From assembly GCF_006442795.2 (NCBI RefSeq), contig NZ_CP083956.1:1651501-1715500 (forward strand): DNA of 64,000 nucleotides. The letters are read 5' to 3'. The translations under genes and the position numbers were made by a program. Below, piece after piece: positions 26,064 to 36,605 of this stretch. The DNA comes from Mesorhizobium sp. B1-1-8. GTDB lineage: Bacteria > Pseudomonadota > Alphaproteobacteria > Rhizobiales > Rhizobiaceae. The notes under the pieces are model-generated. The model searched no databases, was not told where the DNA came from, and was given only the letters and a program-made list of their open reading frames with translations. Position 1 is the stretch's first letter. Each line of letters opens with the position of its first letter.

Positions 26064-26292
26064 CGGCTTCCTCCTGCCATGAACCCTCCTGCCAAGAATG
26101 ATACTCCAACGGCCGGCCGGCGCCAGCAAAATGGTGGTCCGACCAGTTCGTTGGCGCGCGCTGCTGACAATGGCGCGTCGTGGTCGCGGTCGGCACGGCG
26201 CTGCAATGTGTGGGAACACCTGTCGGCCGGTCACGCCGCGCTCGACGCATGGCGCTTGGGTTGGTAAGCCCCTGCCCGCGCAGGAGACTTTT

Positions 26293-27798
26293 TTGAGTCG
26301 AGACATGACCGTTGCGATCGAGATGGGGCAGACGAGCGCCGGCGCGCCGGCGGCCCTCGACCTTGAGGAATTGCTGGCGACACGCCTGCTGGTGCAGGGC
26401 AATTCGGGCTCCGGCAAGTCGCATCTGTTGCGGCGGCTGCTCGAACAAAGTGCTGCCTGGGTGCAGCAGACGATCATCGACCCGGAAGGCGATTTCGTGT
26501 CGCTCGGCGAGCGCTACGGCCACTTGGTGATCGATGCCGAGGACCATACCGAGCGCGGCCTGCAGGCGGCCGGCGAGCGGGCGCGCATCCACCGCGTCTC
26601 GACGGTGCTCAACCTCGAGGGGCTCGACGCCGAGAACCAGATGCGGCGAGCCGCTGCTTTCCTCGGCGGCCTGTTCGATGTCGCACGCGACCACTGGTAC
26701 CCGATGCTGGTGGTGGTGGACGAGGCGCAGCTGTTCGCGCCGGCCGTCGCCGGCGAGGTGTCGGACGAGGCGCGCAAGCTTTCGCTTGGCGCCATGACCA
26801 ATCTGATGTGCCGCGGCCGCAAGCGCGGCCTTGCCGGCATCATCGCCACGCAGCGGCTGGCCAAGCTTGCCAAGAACGTCGCGGCCGAAGCCTCCAATTT
26901 CCTGATGGGGCGGACCTTCCTTGACATCGACATGGCGCGCGCCGCCGATCTTCTAGGCATGGAACGGCGGCAGGCGGAGGCGTTTCGCGACCTGGAGCGG
27001 GGGCATTTCATGGCGCTTGGGCCGGCGCTGTCGCGCCGTCCGCTGGGCCTGCGCATCGGCCCGACCGAGACCAGTCCGCGCAACGGCACGCCGCGATTGA
27101 TGCCGCTGCCGGAAGCCGTATTGGAGGATGCGCGCGCGATCATCCTGGCGGCGCCGCCGGCCGAGGCCGCGCGGCCGCAGCGCCGGCCTTCGCCCGACCT
27201 GCTGGACCAGCTGATGGCGGCGAAATCGGCGGCGCGCGAGATCCGCCCCGAGCCGCTGGAGGCGCCGCCAAGCGCCGAGGATCTGGCGGAGCGGCGCGAG
27301 CGGGTGGACCGTGTCCTGCAAGCGCTGCTGGTGGAACCCGAGGCCGGCTTCCGCGCCGTCGGCGTGCTCTACCAGGAATTCGTCGTCCGCTGCCGCATCG
27401 AAGGCCTCGGCTTGGCCGTGCCTGACCTGGCCGAATTCCGCCGCATGCTGACCCACGCCCGCGCCGGGCTCGGCTCCGACATGGCCGACGGCGACGCCTG
27501 GCAGGATGTCTCGACGCGCGCTTCGCTGCTGCCCGACGACATGCAGGGCGTCTTCATGATGATCGCCCGCGCCGCCAAGGAGGGCTGGCCCTGCCCGAGC
27601 GATGCGGCGATTGCCCGCGCCTATGGCTCGCATTCGTTGCGCCGCGCGCGGCGGCTGCTCGACTACATCGAGGAGCAGGGCCTGATCGTCTGCCAGCTCG
27701 ACGGCGCCGGCCGGCGCACGGTGACGCTGGTCGAACTCGCCTGGGCGACAGCGCCCGGCGATCCGAACTCCGCGGAGGCGGTCGATAAGGCCGGGTGA
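26293..27798 (+). CDS. HerA/DUF87-like ATPase
   Basis: The 501-residue P-loop ATPase has Walker A LVQGNSGSGKSHLLRRLLEQ and Walker B MLVVVDEAQLFAP. A RGRKRGLAGIIATQRLAKLA segment resembles sensor/arginine motifs of the HerA-FtsK group, which pump DNA or remodel protein-DNA complexes. The second half (about 290-500) is helical with a winged-helix-like end (SDAAIARAYGSHSLRRARRL). No membrane segment or partner nuclease gene (NurA) is adjacent. The start is TTG 26293, six bases after AGGAG; ATG 26305 is the alternative. Confidence 0.75.
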   Translation: MSRDMTVAIEMGQTSAGAPAALDLEELLATRLLVQGNSGSGKSHLLRRLLEQSAAWVQQTIIDPEGDFVSLGERYGHLVIDAEDHTERGLQAAGERARIHRVSTVLNLEGLDAENQMRRAAAFLGGLFDVARDHWYPMLVVVDEAQLFAPAVAGEVSDEARKLSLGAMTNLMCRGRKRGLAGIIATQRLAKLAKNVAAEASNFLMGRTFLDIDMARAADLLGMERRQAEAFRDLERGHFMALGPALSRRPLGLRIGPTETSPRNGTPRLMPLPEAVLEDARAIILAAPPAEAARPQRRPSPDLLDQLMAAKSAAREIRPEPLEAPPSAEDLAERRERVDRVLQALLVEPEAGFRAVGVLYQEFVVRCRIEGLGLAVPDLAEFRRMLTHARAGLGSDMADGDAWQDVSTRASLLPDDMQGVFMMIARAAKEGWPCPSDAAIARAYGSHSLRRARRLLDYIEEQGLIVCQLDGAGRRTVTLVELAWATAPGDPNSAEAVDKAG

Positions 27799-27958
27799 GG
27801 CGGACGAGGCTGCTCGGCCCTTCGGGCGATCAGCCGGCAAACGCAGATGCGCTGCGAAGCTCAGCAAATTCCCTGGAACCCTTTTGCTATCGGCCACGGA
27901 ACCAAACGCGCCGAAACGCGTTGTTGGCCTCGGCTAATTGTAGCCATGGGAGGGGACT

Positions 27959-30900
27959 GTGGCGGTAGCTCGTTCATCCAGGGAACAACTCGATCCGCGA
28001 CAGATTCTCAACGCTCTCAAAGCTTTCCGAAACGGCGATTTTTCCGTTCGCATCGACAATGCCTATGACGGATTGAGCGGCGAGATAGCCGACACGTTCA
28101 ACCAGATCGTCGAGCTGAACGACCAGGTTACGCGCGAATTTGCGCGCCTGAGCCGCGTGGTCGGCAAGGACGGCCGTATCGGCGAACGCGGGCATGTACG
28201 AAACGCAAAGGGCAGCTGGGAATCGAGCGTCAGATCGGTCAACGACCTGATCGAGGACATGGTCCAGCCCACGGCGGAGGTTGCGCGCGTCATCGGCGCG
28301 GTGGCCAAGGGCGATCTGTCGCAAACCATGATGGTGGAGATCGACGGAAGGCCGCTGCGCGGAGAATTCCTGCGCATCGGCAAGATCGTCAACACCATGG
28401 TTGGCCAGCTCGCCTCCTTCACCTCGGAGGTGACGCGCGTGGCGCGCGAGGTCGGCACGGAAGGAAAGCTCGGTGGTCAGGCCAGGGTCAGGGGCGCTGC
28501 CGGCACCTGGAAGGATCTGACAGACAATGTCAACGCAATGGCCACCAACCTTACCAGCCAGGTGCGCAACATCGCCGAGGTGACGACAGCCGTCGCCTCC
28601 GGCGACCTGTCGAAAAAGATCACCGTCGACGTGAAGGGCGAGATCCTGGAGTTGAAGAACACCATCAACACGATGGTGGACCAGCTGAATTCCTTCGCCT
28701 CGGAGGTGACGCGCGTCGCCCGCGAAGTCGGCACCGAAGGCAAGCTCGGCGGCCAGGCGCGGGTCGAAGGCGTAGGCGGCACCTGGAAGGACCTGACCGA
28801 CAGCGTGAACCTGATGGCCGCCAACCTCACTGGCCAGGTGCGCAACATCGCCGACGTGACGACGGCCGTGGCGCTCGGCGACCTGTCGAAGAAGATCACC
28901 GTCGACGTCAAGGGCGAAATCCTGGAGCTGAAGTCGACCATCAACACCATGGTCGACCAGCTGAACTCGTTTGCCGGCGAGGTGACGCGCGTGGCGCGCG
29001 AGGTCGGCACCGAAGGCAAACTCGGCGGCCAGGCCCAGGTGCGCGGTGTCGCCGGCACCTGGAAGGACCTGACCGACAACGTCAATTCGATGGCCGCGAA
29101 CCTGACAGGGCAAGTGCGCAACATCGCAGAAGTGACGACGGCGGTGGCGCTGGGCGATTTGTCGAAGAAGATCACCGTCGACGTGAAGGGCGAGATCCTG
29201 GAGTTGAAGAACACCATCAACACCATGGTGGACCAGCTGAATTCCTTCGCCTCGGAAGTGACGCGCGTGGCGCGTGAGGTCGGCACCGAAGGCAAGCTCG
29301 GCGGCCAGGCCCAGGTTCGCGGCGTCGGCGGCACCTGGAAGGACCTGACCGACAACGTCAACCTGATGGCGGCGAACCTGACCGGCCAGGTGCGCAACAT
29401 CGCCGAGGTCACGACAGCCGTCGCAAGGGGCGACCTGTCGAAGAAGATCACCGTCGACGTGAAGGGCGAAATCCTGGAACTGAAGAACACCGTCAACACG
29501 ATGGTGGACCAGCTCAATTCCTTCGCCTCGGAAGTCACCCGCGTTGCCCGTGAAGTGGGCTCCGAGGGCAAGCTTGGCGGCCAGGCGCATGTCGAAGGCG
29601 TCGGCGGCACCTGGAAGGACCTGACCGACAACGTCAACGCCATGGCCGGCAACCTGACCGTGCAGCTGCGCGACGTCTCCAAGGTGGCGACCGCGATCGC
29701 GACCGGCGATTTGACCCAGAAGATCACTGTCGACGCGCTGGGCGAGATCCTGCAGATCAAGGATGTCATCAACACGATGGTCGACCAGCTGAACTCCTTC
29801 GCTTCCGAGGTGACGCGCGTCGCCCGCGAAGTGGGTTCGGACGGTAAGCTCGGCGGCCAGGCGCAGGTGCGCGGCGTCGCCGGAACCTGGAAGGACCTGA
29901 CCGATAACGTCAACGCCATGGCTGCCAACCTGACGGGCCAGGTGCGCAATATCGCGGAAGTGACGACCGCGGTTGCGCTCGGCGATCTGTCGAAGAAAAT
30001 CACGGTTGACGTGCGCGGCGAAATTCTCGAGCTCAAGGACACCATCAATACGATGGTGGACCAGCTTAATTCCTTCGCCTCGGAGGTGACGCGCGTGGCG
30101 CGCGAGGTCGGCACCGAGGGCAAGCTCGGCGGCCAGGCGCAGGTGCGTGGCGTTGCCGGCACCTGGAAGGATCTGACCGACAACGTCAACTCGATGGCCG
30201 AGAATCTGACCGGCCAGGTGCGCAACATCGCCGAGGTTACCACCGCCGTGGCGCGCGGGGACCTGTCGAAGAAGATCACAGTCGACGTCAAGGGCGAGAT
30301 CCTCGAGCTGAAGTCGACCATCAACACGATGGTCGACCAGCTGAACTCGTTTGCCGGCGAAGTGACGCGCGTGGCGCGCGAGGTCGGCACCGAAGGCAAG
30401 CTCGGCGGCCAGGCACGGGTGGAAGGCGTAGCCGGCACGTGGAAGGACCTGACCGACAACGTCAATCTCATGGCGACCAACCTGACCAACCAAGTGCGCG
30501 GCATCGCCGACGTCGTCACCGCCGTCGCCCAGGGCAATCTGAAGCGCAAGCTCGCGGTTGACGCCAAGGGCGAAATCGCCTTGCTGGCGGACACCATCAA
30601 CGGCATGATCGAAACGCTCGCGACCTTCGCCGACCAGGTGACCAACGTCGCTCGCGAGGTCGGTATCGAAGGCAAGCTCGGCGGTCAGGCCCGGGTGCCC
30701 GGCGCCGCCGGCCTGTGGCGCGACCTGACCGACAACGTCAACCAGCTCGCCGCGAACCTCACCACTCAGGTCCGCGCCATTGCGGAGGTATCGACCGCGG
30801 TGACCAAGGGCGACCTCACGCGCTCCATCAGCGTGCAGGCCTCCGGCGAGGTCGCGGCGCTGAAGGACAACATCAACGAGATGATCCGCAATCTCAAGGA

Positions 30901-33691
30901 TCAGACGCTGAAGAACGCCGAGCAGGACTGGCTGAAGACGAACCTGGCGCGCTTCTCGCGCATGCTGCAGGGCGAGCGCGATCTCGCCACCGTTTCGCGC
31001 ATGATCATCTCGGAACTCGCTCCGCTGGTGAATGCGCAATACGGCCTGTTCTACGTCACCAATCGCGACGAGGAGGAATCCTACCTGGAGCTCGCGGCCT
31101 CCTATGCCGCCGAAAGCAAGGCCACGATCCGCCAGCGTATGGATTTCAGGGAAGGCCTGCTCGGCCAGAGCGCGGCCGACAAGCGAGCCATCATGCTCGA
31201 CGACGTTCCCTCAAGTTTCCTGCGCATCACCTCGGGGTTAGGCGAAGCGCCGCCGGCCAGCGTGATCGTGCTGCCGGCATTGTTCGAGGAGGAGGTCAAG
31301 GCCGTCATCGAGCTCGCCTCGTTCAGCCGGTTCAGCGACACCCATCGCTCGTTCCTCGATCAGCTGATGGAATCGGTCGGCATCGTGCTCAACACCATCG
31401 CCGCCACGATGCGTACGGAAGGGCTGCTGAAACAGTCGCAGCTGCTGACGTCCGAGTTGCAGTCGCGCCAGACGGAACTCACCAAGAAGCAGGAAGAGCT
31501 CCACGCCACCAACGAGGAGCTGCAGGAAAAGGCGCAGTTGCTCGAGAACGAGAAAAAGCAGGTGGAGAACAAGAACCTCGAGATCGAGATGGCCAGGCGG
31601 GCTCTCGAGGAAAAGGCCGAACAGCTCGCGCTGACGTCAAAATACAAGTCCGAATTCCTGGCCAATATGAGCCACGAACTGAGGACGCCGCTCAACTCGC
31701 TGCTGATCCTGTCCAATCTTCTGGCGACCAATCAGCAGGGCAACCTCAACGACAAGCAGATTGAGTTCGCGCGCACGATCAACTCGGCCGGCACCGACCT
31801 GCTCAGCCTGATCAACGACATTCTGGACCTGTCGAAGATCGAGTCCGGCACGGTGTCGATCGAGATCAATGACATGCCGCTTGCGCATCTGCGCCAGCAC
31901 ATGGAGCGGACCTTCCGGCAGCTCGCCGCGGACAAGGGGCTGGGCTTCACCATAAAAATCGATTCGGCCCTGCCGGAAACGATCCGCACCGACGAAAAGC
32001 GGCTGCAGCAGATCGTGCTCAACCTGCTGTCGAACGCTTTCAAGTTCACTTCCGATGGCGAGGTCGTGCTCAGCATCCATGCCGACAGGACGGGCCGCGG
32101 CAACGGCGCCGCGGCCGCCCGGCCGCGCGCGCTGGCGATCGCCGTCACGGACACCGGCATCGGCATCCCCGAGGACAAGCAAAAGCTCATCTTCGAGGCG
32201 TTCCAACAGGCCGACGGCACGACCAGCCGCAAATATGGCGGCACCGGGCTCGGTCTTTCGATCAGTCGCGAAATCGCCCGCCTGCTCGGCGGCGAGCTAC
32301 GCGTCGAAAGCGAACCCGGAAGGGGGTCAACCTTCACGCTTGTGATTCCTTTCGATGGGCCGCGCAGCAACAGCCTGTCGCCGCAGATCGAGCTGTCGCC
32401 GGCCACGGAGGCGATCGCGGCCGCCATCCAGCCCGGCAGCACCGCCGGCACGCCCGAACTTGCCGACGACCGCGACACGATCAATCCGACCGACCGGGTC
32501 GTGCTCATCGTCGAGGACGATCCGACCTTCGGGGGATTGCTGCTCGGTCTTGCCAGGTCGGCGGGCCTGAAGGGCGTTCTTTCGACGGCGGGATCGGGCA
32601 CGCTGGGGCTCACCCGCAAGCTCATGCCGGATGCGATCACGCTCGATCTCGGCCTGTCGGACATAGATGGCTGGGTGCTGTTCGACCTGCTCAAGCACGA
32701 TCAGAAGACAAAGAACATTCCGATCCATGTCATCTCCGGAGCTGAGGACATCGACATACTCACCCGCAGGGGCGCCGCCAGCGTTTCGAGCAAGCCGGTC
32801 TCGGCGGGTGAGTTGACACGCGTTTTCGAGGACATCCAGTCGAGCAGCCTGAGGATACAGCGCAAGGTGCTGGTCGCCGACCCCGACTCCGAGCGGCGCC
32901 TGGCGATGGTCGAAGCCATCCGCGACGGCATCACCTCGGTTACCGCCATCGGCCGCGTTGCCGCCAACGCCGACGAGGTTGGCATCGCCACCTATGACGC
33001 CATTGTCTTCGGCTTCGGCCGCTCGGCCAAGGACAACGCGCAGATGCTCGACGAAATCATATCTCAATTCGGGGAATCGCTGCAGCGCCTGCTGTTCTTC
33101 ACGCCGCACCCCGACGCGTTCCTGCAGCAGGCCGCGCTGCACCCTGGGCTTGCCGACGTCCCGCGGGCCGACAATTTCGCCCAGCTTGCGCTGCTCATTT
33201 CAGCGGCACTGCCTAGTGAGCCGCACAATGATGAAATCATTGCCGCGGGCCAGTTCGACAACGCCGGGCTCGCCGGCGCGAAGGTTCTGATCGTCGACGA
33301 CGATATCCGCAACATCTATTCGCTGACCAGTGTGCTGGAGACCTACGATATTCGCGTGCAGCATGCGGAGCGGGGGCGGGACGGCATCGCCTTGCTCGAG
33401 GAAACGCCGGACGTGGATGTGGCGCTGATCGATATCATGATGCCGGAAATGGACGGCTACGAGACCATGCGCAGGATTCGCGCCACGCCGGAGATCGCCC
33501 ATATTCCGCTTATCTCGGTTACGGCCAAGGCGATGAAAGGCGACCGCCAAAAATGCCTCGACGCCGGCGCGTCCGATTATATCGCCAAGCCGGTCGACCT
33601 CGACCTTTTGCTCGCCTTGTTGCGCGTCTGGGTCGGCCGTTCGCGATCGCGAGCCGAAAGCTCGGCGCAGAATTTGATGACCGCAACCTGA
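27959..33691 (+). CDS. Soluble poly-HAMP hybrid histidine kinase (Nik1/Os-1-like)
   Basis: This 1,910-residue protein has no membrane segment. Residues about 10-985 are HAMP-type modules, including nine 92-residue units marked by [18 protein letters not shown] and [23 protein letters not shown]-like domain follows (about 1000-1145), then a coiled coil (1150-1225), HisKA (SHELRTPLN, His about 1238) and HATPase ([10 protein letters not shown] about 1428). Next are a receiver domain (Asp in [11 protein letters not shown]), a degenerate receiver-like segment (about 1635-1760) and a C-terminal receiver ([12 protein letters not shown]). The repeat arrangement is that of fungal group III kinases. 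The GTG start follows GGAGGGGAC. Confidence 0.9.
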   Translation: MAVARSSREQLDPRQILNALKAFRNGDFSVRIDNAYDGLSGEIADTFNQIVELNDQVTREFARLSRVVGKDGRIGERGHVRNAKGSWESSVRSVNDLIEDMVQPTAEVARVIGAVAKGDLSQTMMVEIDGRPLRGEFLRIGKIVNTMVGQLASFTSEVTRVAREVGTEGKLGGQARVRGAAGTWKDLTDNVNAMATNLTSQVRNIAEVTTAVASGDLSKKITVDVKGEILELKNTINTMVDQLNSFASEVTRVAREVGTEGKLGGQARVEGVGGTWKDLTDSVNLMAANLTGQVRNIADVTTAVALGDLSKKITVDVKGEILELKSTINTMVDQLNSFAGEVTRVAREVGTEGKLGGQAQVRGVAGTWKDLTDNVNSMAANLTGQVRNIAEVTTAVALGDLSKKITVDVKGEILELKNTINTMVDQLNSFASEVTRVAREVGTEGKLGGQAQVRGVGGTWKDLTDNVNLMAANLTGQVRNIAEVTTAVARGDLSKKITVDVKGEILELKNTVNTMVDQLNSFASEVTRVAREVGSEGKLGGQAHVEGVGGTWKDLTDNVNAMAGNLTVQLRDVSKVATAIATGDLTQKITVDALGEILQIKDVINTMVDQLNSFASEVTRVAREVGSDGKLGGQAQVRGVAGTWKDLTDNVNAMAANLTGQVRNIAEVTTAVALGDLSKKITVDVRGEILELKDTINTMVDQLNSFASEVTRVAREVGTEGKLGGQAQVRGVAGTWKDLTDNVNSMAENLTGQVRNIAEVTTAVARGDLSKKITVDVKGEILELKSTINTMVDQLNSFAGEVTRVAREVGTEGKLGGQARVEGVAGTWKDLTDNVNLMATNLTNQVRGIADVVTAVAQGNLKRKLAVDAKGEIALLADTINGMIETLATFADQVTNVAREVGIEGKLGGQARVPGAAGLWRDLTDNVNQLAANLTTQVRAIAEVSTAVTKGDLTRSISVQASGEVAALKDNINEMIRNLKDQTLKNAEQDWLKTNLARFSRMLQGERDLATVSRMIISELAPLVNAQYGLFYVTNRDEEESYLELAASYAAESKATIRQRMDFREGLLGQSAADKRAIMLDDVPSSFLRITSGLGEAPPASVIVLPALFEEEVKAVIELASFSRFSDTHRSFLDQLMESVGIVLNTIAATMRTEGLLKQSQLLTSELQSRQTELTKKQEELHATNEELQEKAQLLENEKKQVENKNLEIEMARRALEEKAEQLALTSKYKSEFLANMSHELRTPLNSLLILSNLLATNQQGNLNDKQIEFARTINSAGTDLLSLINDILDLSKIESGTVSIEINDMPLAHLRQHMERTFRQLAADKGLGFTIKIDSALPETIRTDEKRLQQIVLNLLSNAFKFTSDGEVVLSIHADRTGRGNGAAAARPRALAIAVTDTGIGIPEDKQKLIFEAFQQADGTTSRKYGGTGLGLSISREIARLLGGELRVESEPGRGSTFTLVIPFDGPRSNSLSPQIELSPATEAIAAAIQPGSTAGTPELADDRDTINPTDRVVLIVEDDPTFGGLLLGLARSAGLKGVLSTAGSGTLGLTRKLMPDAITLDLGLSDIDGWVLFDLLKHDQKTKNIPIHVISGAEDIDILTRRGAASVSSKPVSAGELTRVFEDIQSSSLRIQRKVLVADPDSERRLAMVEAIRDGITSVTAIGRVAANADEVGIATYDAIVFGFGRSAKDNAQMLDEIISQFGESLQRLLFFTPHPDAFLQQAALHPGLADVPRADNFAQLALLISAALPSEPHNDEIIAAGQFDNAGLAGAKVLIVDDDIRNIYSLTSVLETYDIRVQHAERGRDGIALLEETPDVDVALIDIMMPEMDGYETMRRIRATPEIAHIPLISVTAKAMKGDRQKCLDAGASDYIAKPVDLDLLLALLRVWVGRSRSRAESSAQNLMTAT
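28430..30913 (+). repeat. Nine tandem 276-bp coding repeats (HAMP units)
   Basis: Units of 276 bases recur with exact phase: the codons for VAREVG recur every 276 bases from about 28438 to 30646. Most units are nearly identical. The unit beginning near 29536 differs most ([20 protein letters not shown]), and the last two drift away. The exact reading-frame period supports duplication inside the gene. Confidence 0.92.
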
Positions 33692-33700
33692 CGCCCGGCA

Positions 33701-35776
33701 GTGCAGCAAATGGCAGCCATGGAGGCAGAGAGAATCGAACCGGGCGAGGACGCGATGCCGGCGCGCATCCTCGCCGTCGACGACGACGACCGCAACCTGC
33801 TGGCCATCGCCGAGGTGCTCGAGGGGGTGGGCGAGGTTGTTTGCGCCCAATCCGGCGAGGAGGCGCTGCGCTTCCTGCTCAAAGAGGAGTTTGCCGTCAT
33901 CCTGCTCGATGTGTTGATGCCGGATCTCGACGGCTACGAGACCGCGGCGCTGGTCCGCAGGCGCGATCGCTCGAAAAGCACGCCGATTATCTTCCTGACC
34001 GCCATCAACAAGGAAGAGGCGCATATGCTGCGCGGCTACGACGTCGGCGCGGTCGACTATCTGTTCAAGCCGTTCGATCCGGTGATGCTGCGCTCGAAGG
34101 TAATGGTGTTCGTCGATCTCCACGAAAAGACGCGCGAAATCGAGCGAAACGCGGCGCGGGAGCGGCGGCTGCTCGAACAGGCGTTCAAGGCGAAGTCGGA
34201 CAAGCTCGACGCCGAGCGCGCGTTGCGTCACTCCGAGGCGCGGCAGGAAACGATCCTGACCTCGCTTCCGGTTTGTTTCCACGCCCGTTCGGCGGAGCCC
34301 CCTTTTGCCGCAAGCTATGTGTCGAAGGGGGTCGAGTGTTTGACGGGCTTCGCGCCGGGCCGCTTCCTGGCGGACGCCGGTTTCGGCCTTGGCCGAGTTC
34401 ACCCCGACGACCGCGACGAGGTGATCAGATCGCTGTCGGGCGCGTATGAGACGGGCTCGTATGCCTGCGAATTCCGCTGGCGCTGCGCCGACGGAAATTA
34501 CCGCATATTCTTCGACCAGGGCGTGGCATCCCGGGACGGCGCCCGCCTCGAGCTGCTCGGCACCATGCAGGACATTACCGAGCAGCGCCGCCTGGAGAGC
34601 CAGCTTCTGCAGTCGCAGCGTCTGGATGCAATCGGCAAGCTGACGGGCGGGCTCGCCCATGACTTCAACAATCTTCTCGCCGCCATTCTGTCCGGTCTCA
34701 GCTTGCTCGAACGACGACTGACGCTCGATGGCAAGACGGCCCAGATTCTCGACATGACGCGCCGCTCGGCCACTCAGGGCAGGGATCTCATCCAACGCAT
34801 GCTTACTTTTTCGCGTCGCCAGGACCTGAAACCGGTGACGGTCCGGCTGTCGACCCTCGGCGACACGATGAACGGCCTGGTTGCTCCGGTTCTGGGAGGT
34901 CTCGTGCGCTTCCATTGGCTGGTGGGCGACGACATCTGGCCGGTGCATGTCGATGCGGCACAACTCGAATTGGCTCTCATGAACCTTATCTTCAACGCGC
35001 GAGACGCCATGCCTTCCGGCGGGACCTTGACCGTCAAGGCCGGCAACCGCAGCGTCGAGCTCGAAAGCGACGAACTCGTCGCGGGCGACTATGTCGTGCT
35101 GGCGATCGAGGATACGGGTTCCGGCATCCCCGGCGACATCATAACAAAGGTGATCGAGCCCTTCTTCACCACCAAGCCGGTGGGAAAGGGCACCGGGCTC
35201 GGCCTCAGCACCGTCTACGGCTTTGCCAAGCAATCGGGCGGCACCCTGGCGATCGACAGCGAGGTCGGCCGCGGCACCACGATGGAGCTTTGGCTGCCGC
35301 GCTCCCGGCAGCCTCTGGACGCCGCGCCCGAGACGGAGGAGACGGTCACGGGAAAGCCTGACGGGGCAACAGCGGCCGCGCCTGAAGCGGCGGCCGAAGA
35401 GCGGTTGCCGACGGTGCTGCTGGTCGACGACAGCAATCCCCTGCGGGAAATGACGGCCATGTCGCTCAGGCAGTTCGGCTTCGAGGTCATCGCGGCCGCG
35501 GGTGGCGCCGAGGCGCTGGCCGCCATCGAACGGGAACCTGACCGGTTCGACGTGATCGTCACCGACTTCGCCATGCCGCTGGTCTCGGGCGTTGACGTGA
35601 TACGCTTTGCCCGCAATCTGCGGGCCGGCTGGCCAGCTGTCATCATCACCGGCTATGCGGATGCCGAAAAGATCCTGGCACTTCCTCCCGACGTGGCTCT
35701 GCTCAACAAGCCGCTCGACGAAGAGGAGCTTGTCGCGGCGATCCGTGCCGCGCCCGGGCGACAGGCTAAGCACTAG
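33701..35776 (+). CDS. REC-PAS-histidine kinase-REC hybrid protein
   Basis: The product is up to 691 residues. Domains are an N-terminal receiver (ILAVDDDDRNLLAIAEVL, Asp in ILLDVLMPDLDGYE, Lys in LFKPFDPV), a coiled coil, PAS/PAC (about 185-300), HisKA (GGLAHDFNNLLAAI, His about 320) and HATPase (DTGSGIP, GKGTGLGLSTVYGF). A C-terminal receiver follows (VLLVDDSNPLREM, VTDFAMPLVSG). No membrane segment is seen. It starts about 10 bases after the poly-HAMP kinase and is probably co-transcribed. ATGs at 33719 and 33755 (GGGCGAGGACGCG upstream) are alternative starts. The N-terminal receiver could accept phosphate from the upstream kinase. Confidence 0.9.
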   Translation: MQQMAAMEAERIEPGEDAMPARILAVDDDDRNLLAIAEVLEGVGEVVCAQSGEEALRFLLKEEFAVILLDVLMPDLDGYETAALVRRRDRSKSTPIIFLTAINKEEAHMLRGYDVGAVDYLFKPFDPVMLRSKVMVFVDLHEKTREIERNAARERRLLEQAFKAKSDKLDAERALRHSEARQETILTSLPVCFHARSAEPPFAASYVSKGVECLTGFAPGRFLADAGFGLGRVHPDDRDEVIRSLSGAYETGSYACEFRWRCADGNYRIFFDQGVASRDGARLELLGTMQDITEQRRLESQLLQSQRLDAIGKLTGGLAHDFNNLLAAILSGLSLLERRLTLDGKTAQILDMTRRSATQGRDLIQRMLTFSRRQDLKPVTVRLSTLGDTMNGLVAPVLGGLVRFHWLVGDDIWPVHVDAAQLELALMNLIFNARDAMPSGGTLTVKAGNRSVELESDELVAGDYVVLAIEDTGSGIPGDIITKVIEPFFTTKPVGKGTGLGLSTVYGFAKQSGGTLAIDSEVGRGTTMELWLPRSRQPLDAAPETEETVTGKPDGATAAAPEAAAEERLPTVLLVDDSNPLREMTAMSLRQFGFEVIAAAGGAEALAAIEREPDRFDVIVTDFAMPLVSGVDVIRFARNLRAGWPAVIITGYADAEKILALPPDVALLNKPLDEEELVAAIRAAPGRQAKH

Positions 35777-35981
35777 CCGTTCGGCGTCTGCTTCGACGCC
35801 GCAATTTCTTGAAATACCGTCCGCGGAAATCGTGATCTTGCTCGCCGCATGACGAATTGTCAGACGAATCGGATATGGGGCACAAATCCGGTCCGGTCAG
35901 TCACGATTTTGCTTTGCCAGGGAACCGGGGGCGGGCGCTCAGGTTGATCTTCAGCGGGGGAGGTATCAGGAGGCCGAAAAA

Positions 35982-36422
35982 GTGCGGCGCGATGACTCCA
36001 CCGAATGGGTTTCCGGAACCAATGCGGCGCGACAGCCGCTGATGAACGTGAAAGGCGGGCTTTCCGCACGCAGTTCGCGCAAGGTGCAGGAGTTCCTGAA
36101 TGAGAATTTTTCGCGCAAGCTCACGCTTGCCGAGATTGCGGCCGTCTGCGGGCTTTCGCCTTATCACTTCGTGCGGGCTTTCTCCAAGACGTTCGGGGCA
36201 TCGCCGTACCAGTACGTTCTCGACCTGCGGCTCGACTTTGCCGAGGGGCTGCTTGCCGACAGCAGCATGACGATCGCGGACATCGCCCATGTGAGCGGCT
36301 TTTCAAGCCAGAGCCATTTCACCACCACGATGAAGAAATACCGGCATGTAACGCCGTTGCAGGCGCGGCTGCGGACGGTCAAATCAAGATCGGGCGAGAG
36401 ACCTCGTCGTAACAGCCCTTGA
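35982..36422 (+). CDS. HTH-only AraC family regulator
   Basis: The 146-residue product is only the DNA-binding domain of AraC regulators: LTLAEIAAVCGLSPYHFVRA (first HTH) and MTIADIAHVSGFSSQSHFTT (second HTH). It lacks a sensor domain. The GTG start at 35982 has AGGAGG eight bases upstream. It lies between the two-kinase unit and the adhesin gene on the same strand, so it might control either; this is inference. Confidence 0.88.
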   Translation: MRRDDSTEWVSGTNAARQPLMNVKGGLSARSSRKVQEFLNENFSRKLTLAEIAAVCGLSPYHFVRAFSKTFGASPYQYVLDLRLDFAEGLLADSSMTIADIAHVSGFSSQSHFTTTMKKYRHVTPLQARLRTVKSRSGERPRRNSP

Positions 36423-36605
36423 TAATTTAATGGATGCTTATCAAGCAATTCTCTAAAGTAACAAATCATTCATCTTCTGCAATCCGCTCCTCGCTTTTCT
36501 TATGAGACAGCAAAATCTTGGAATACTGCGAACAGGAATCATGCCTTCTTGAAGTAATCTCCAGTTGTGCGGCGTTTTTAGCCGCCAAATGAGCAGAGAG
36601 GGGCC

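Noticed and set aside
28430..30913. Regular repeats considered as a CRISPR or satellite array
   Set aside because: The unit is 276 bases without spacers, stays in frame and encodes HAMP modules.
27974..31039. 1,021-codon and 732-codon minus-strand ORFs opposite the HAMP repeats
   Set aside because: They mirror the 276-bp coding repeats. The plus-strand frame has clear HAMP, kinase and receiver motifs, so the antisense frames are by-products of codon bias.
33200..35773. 857-codon minus-strand ORF
   Set aside because: Antisense to the REC-PAS-kinase-REC gene; no recognisable domain.
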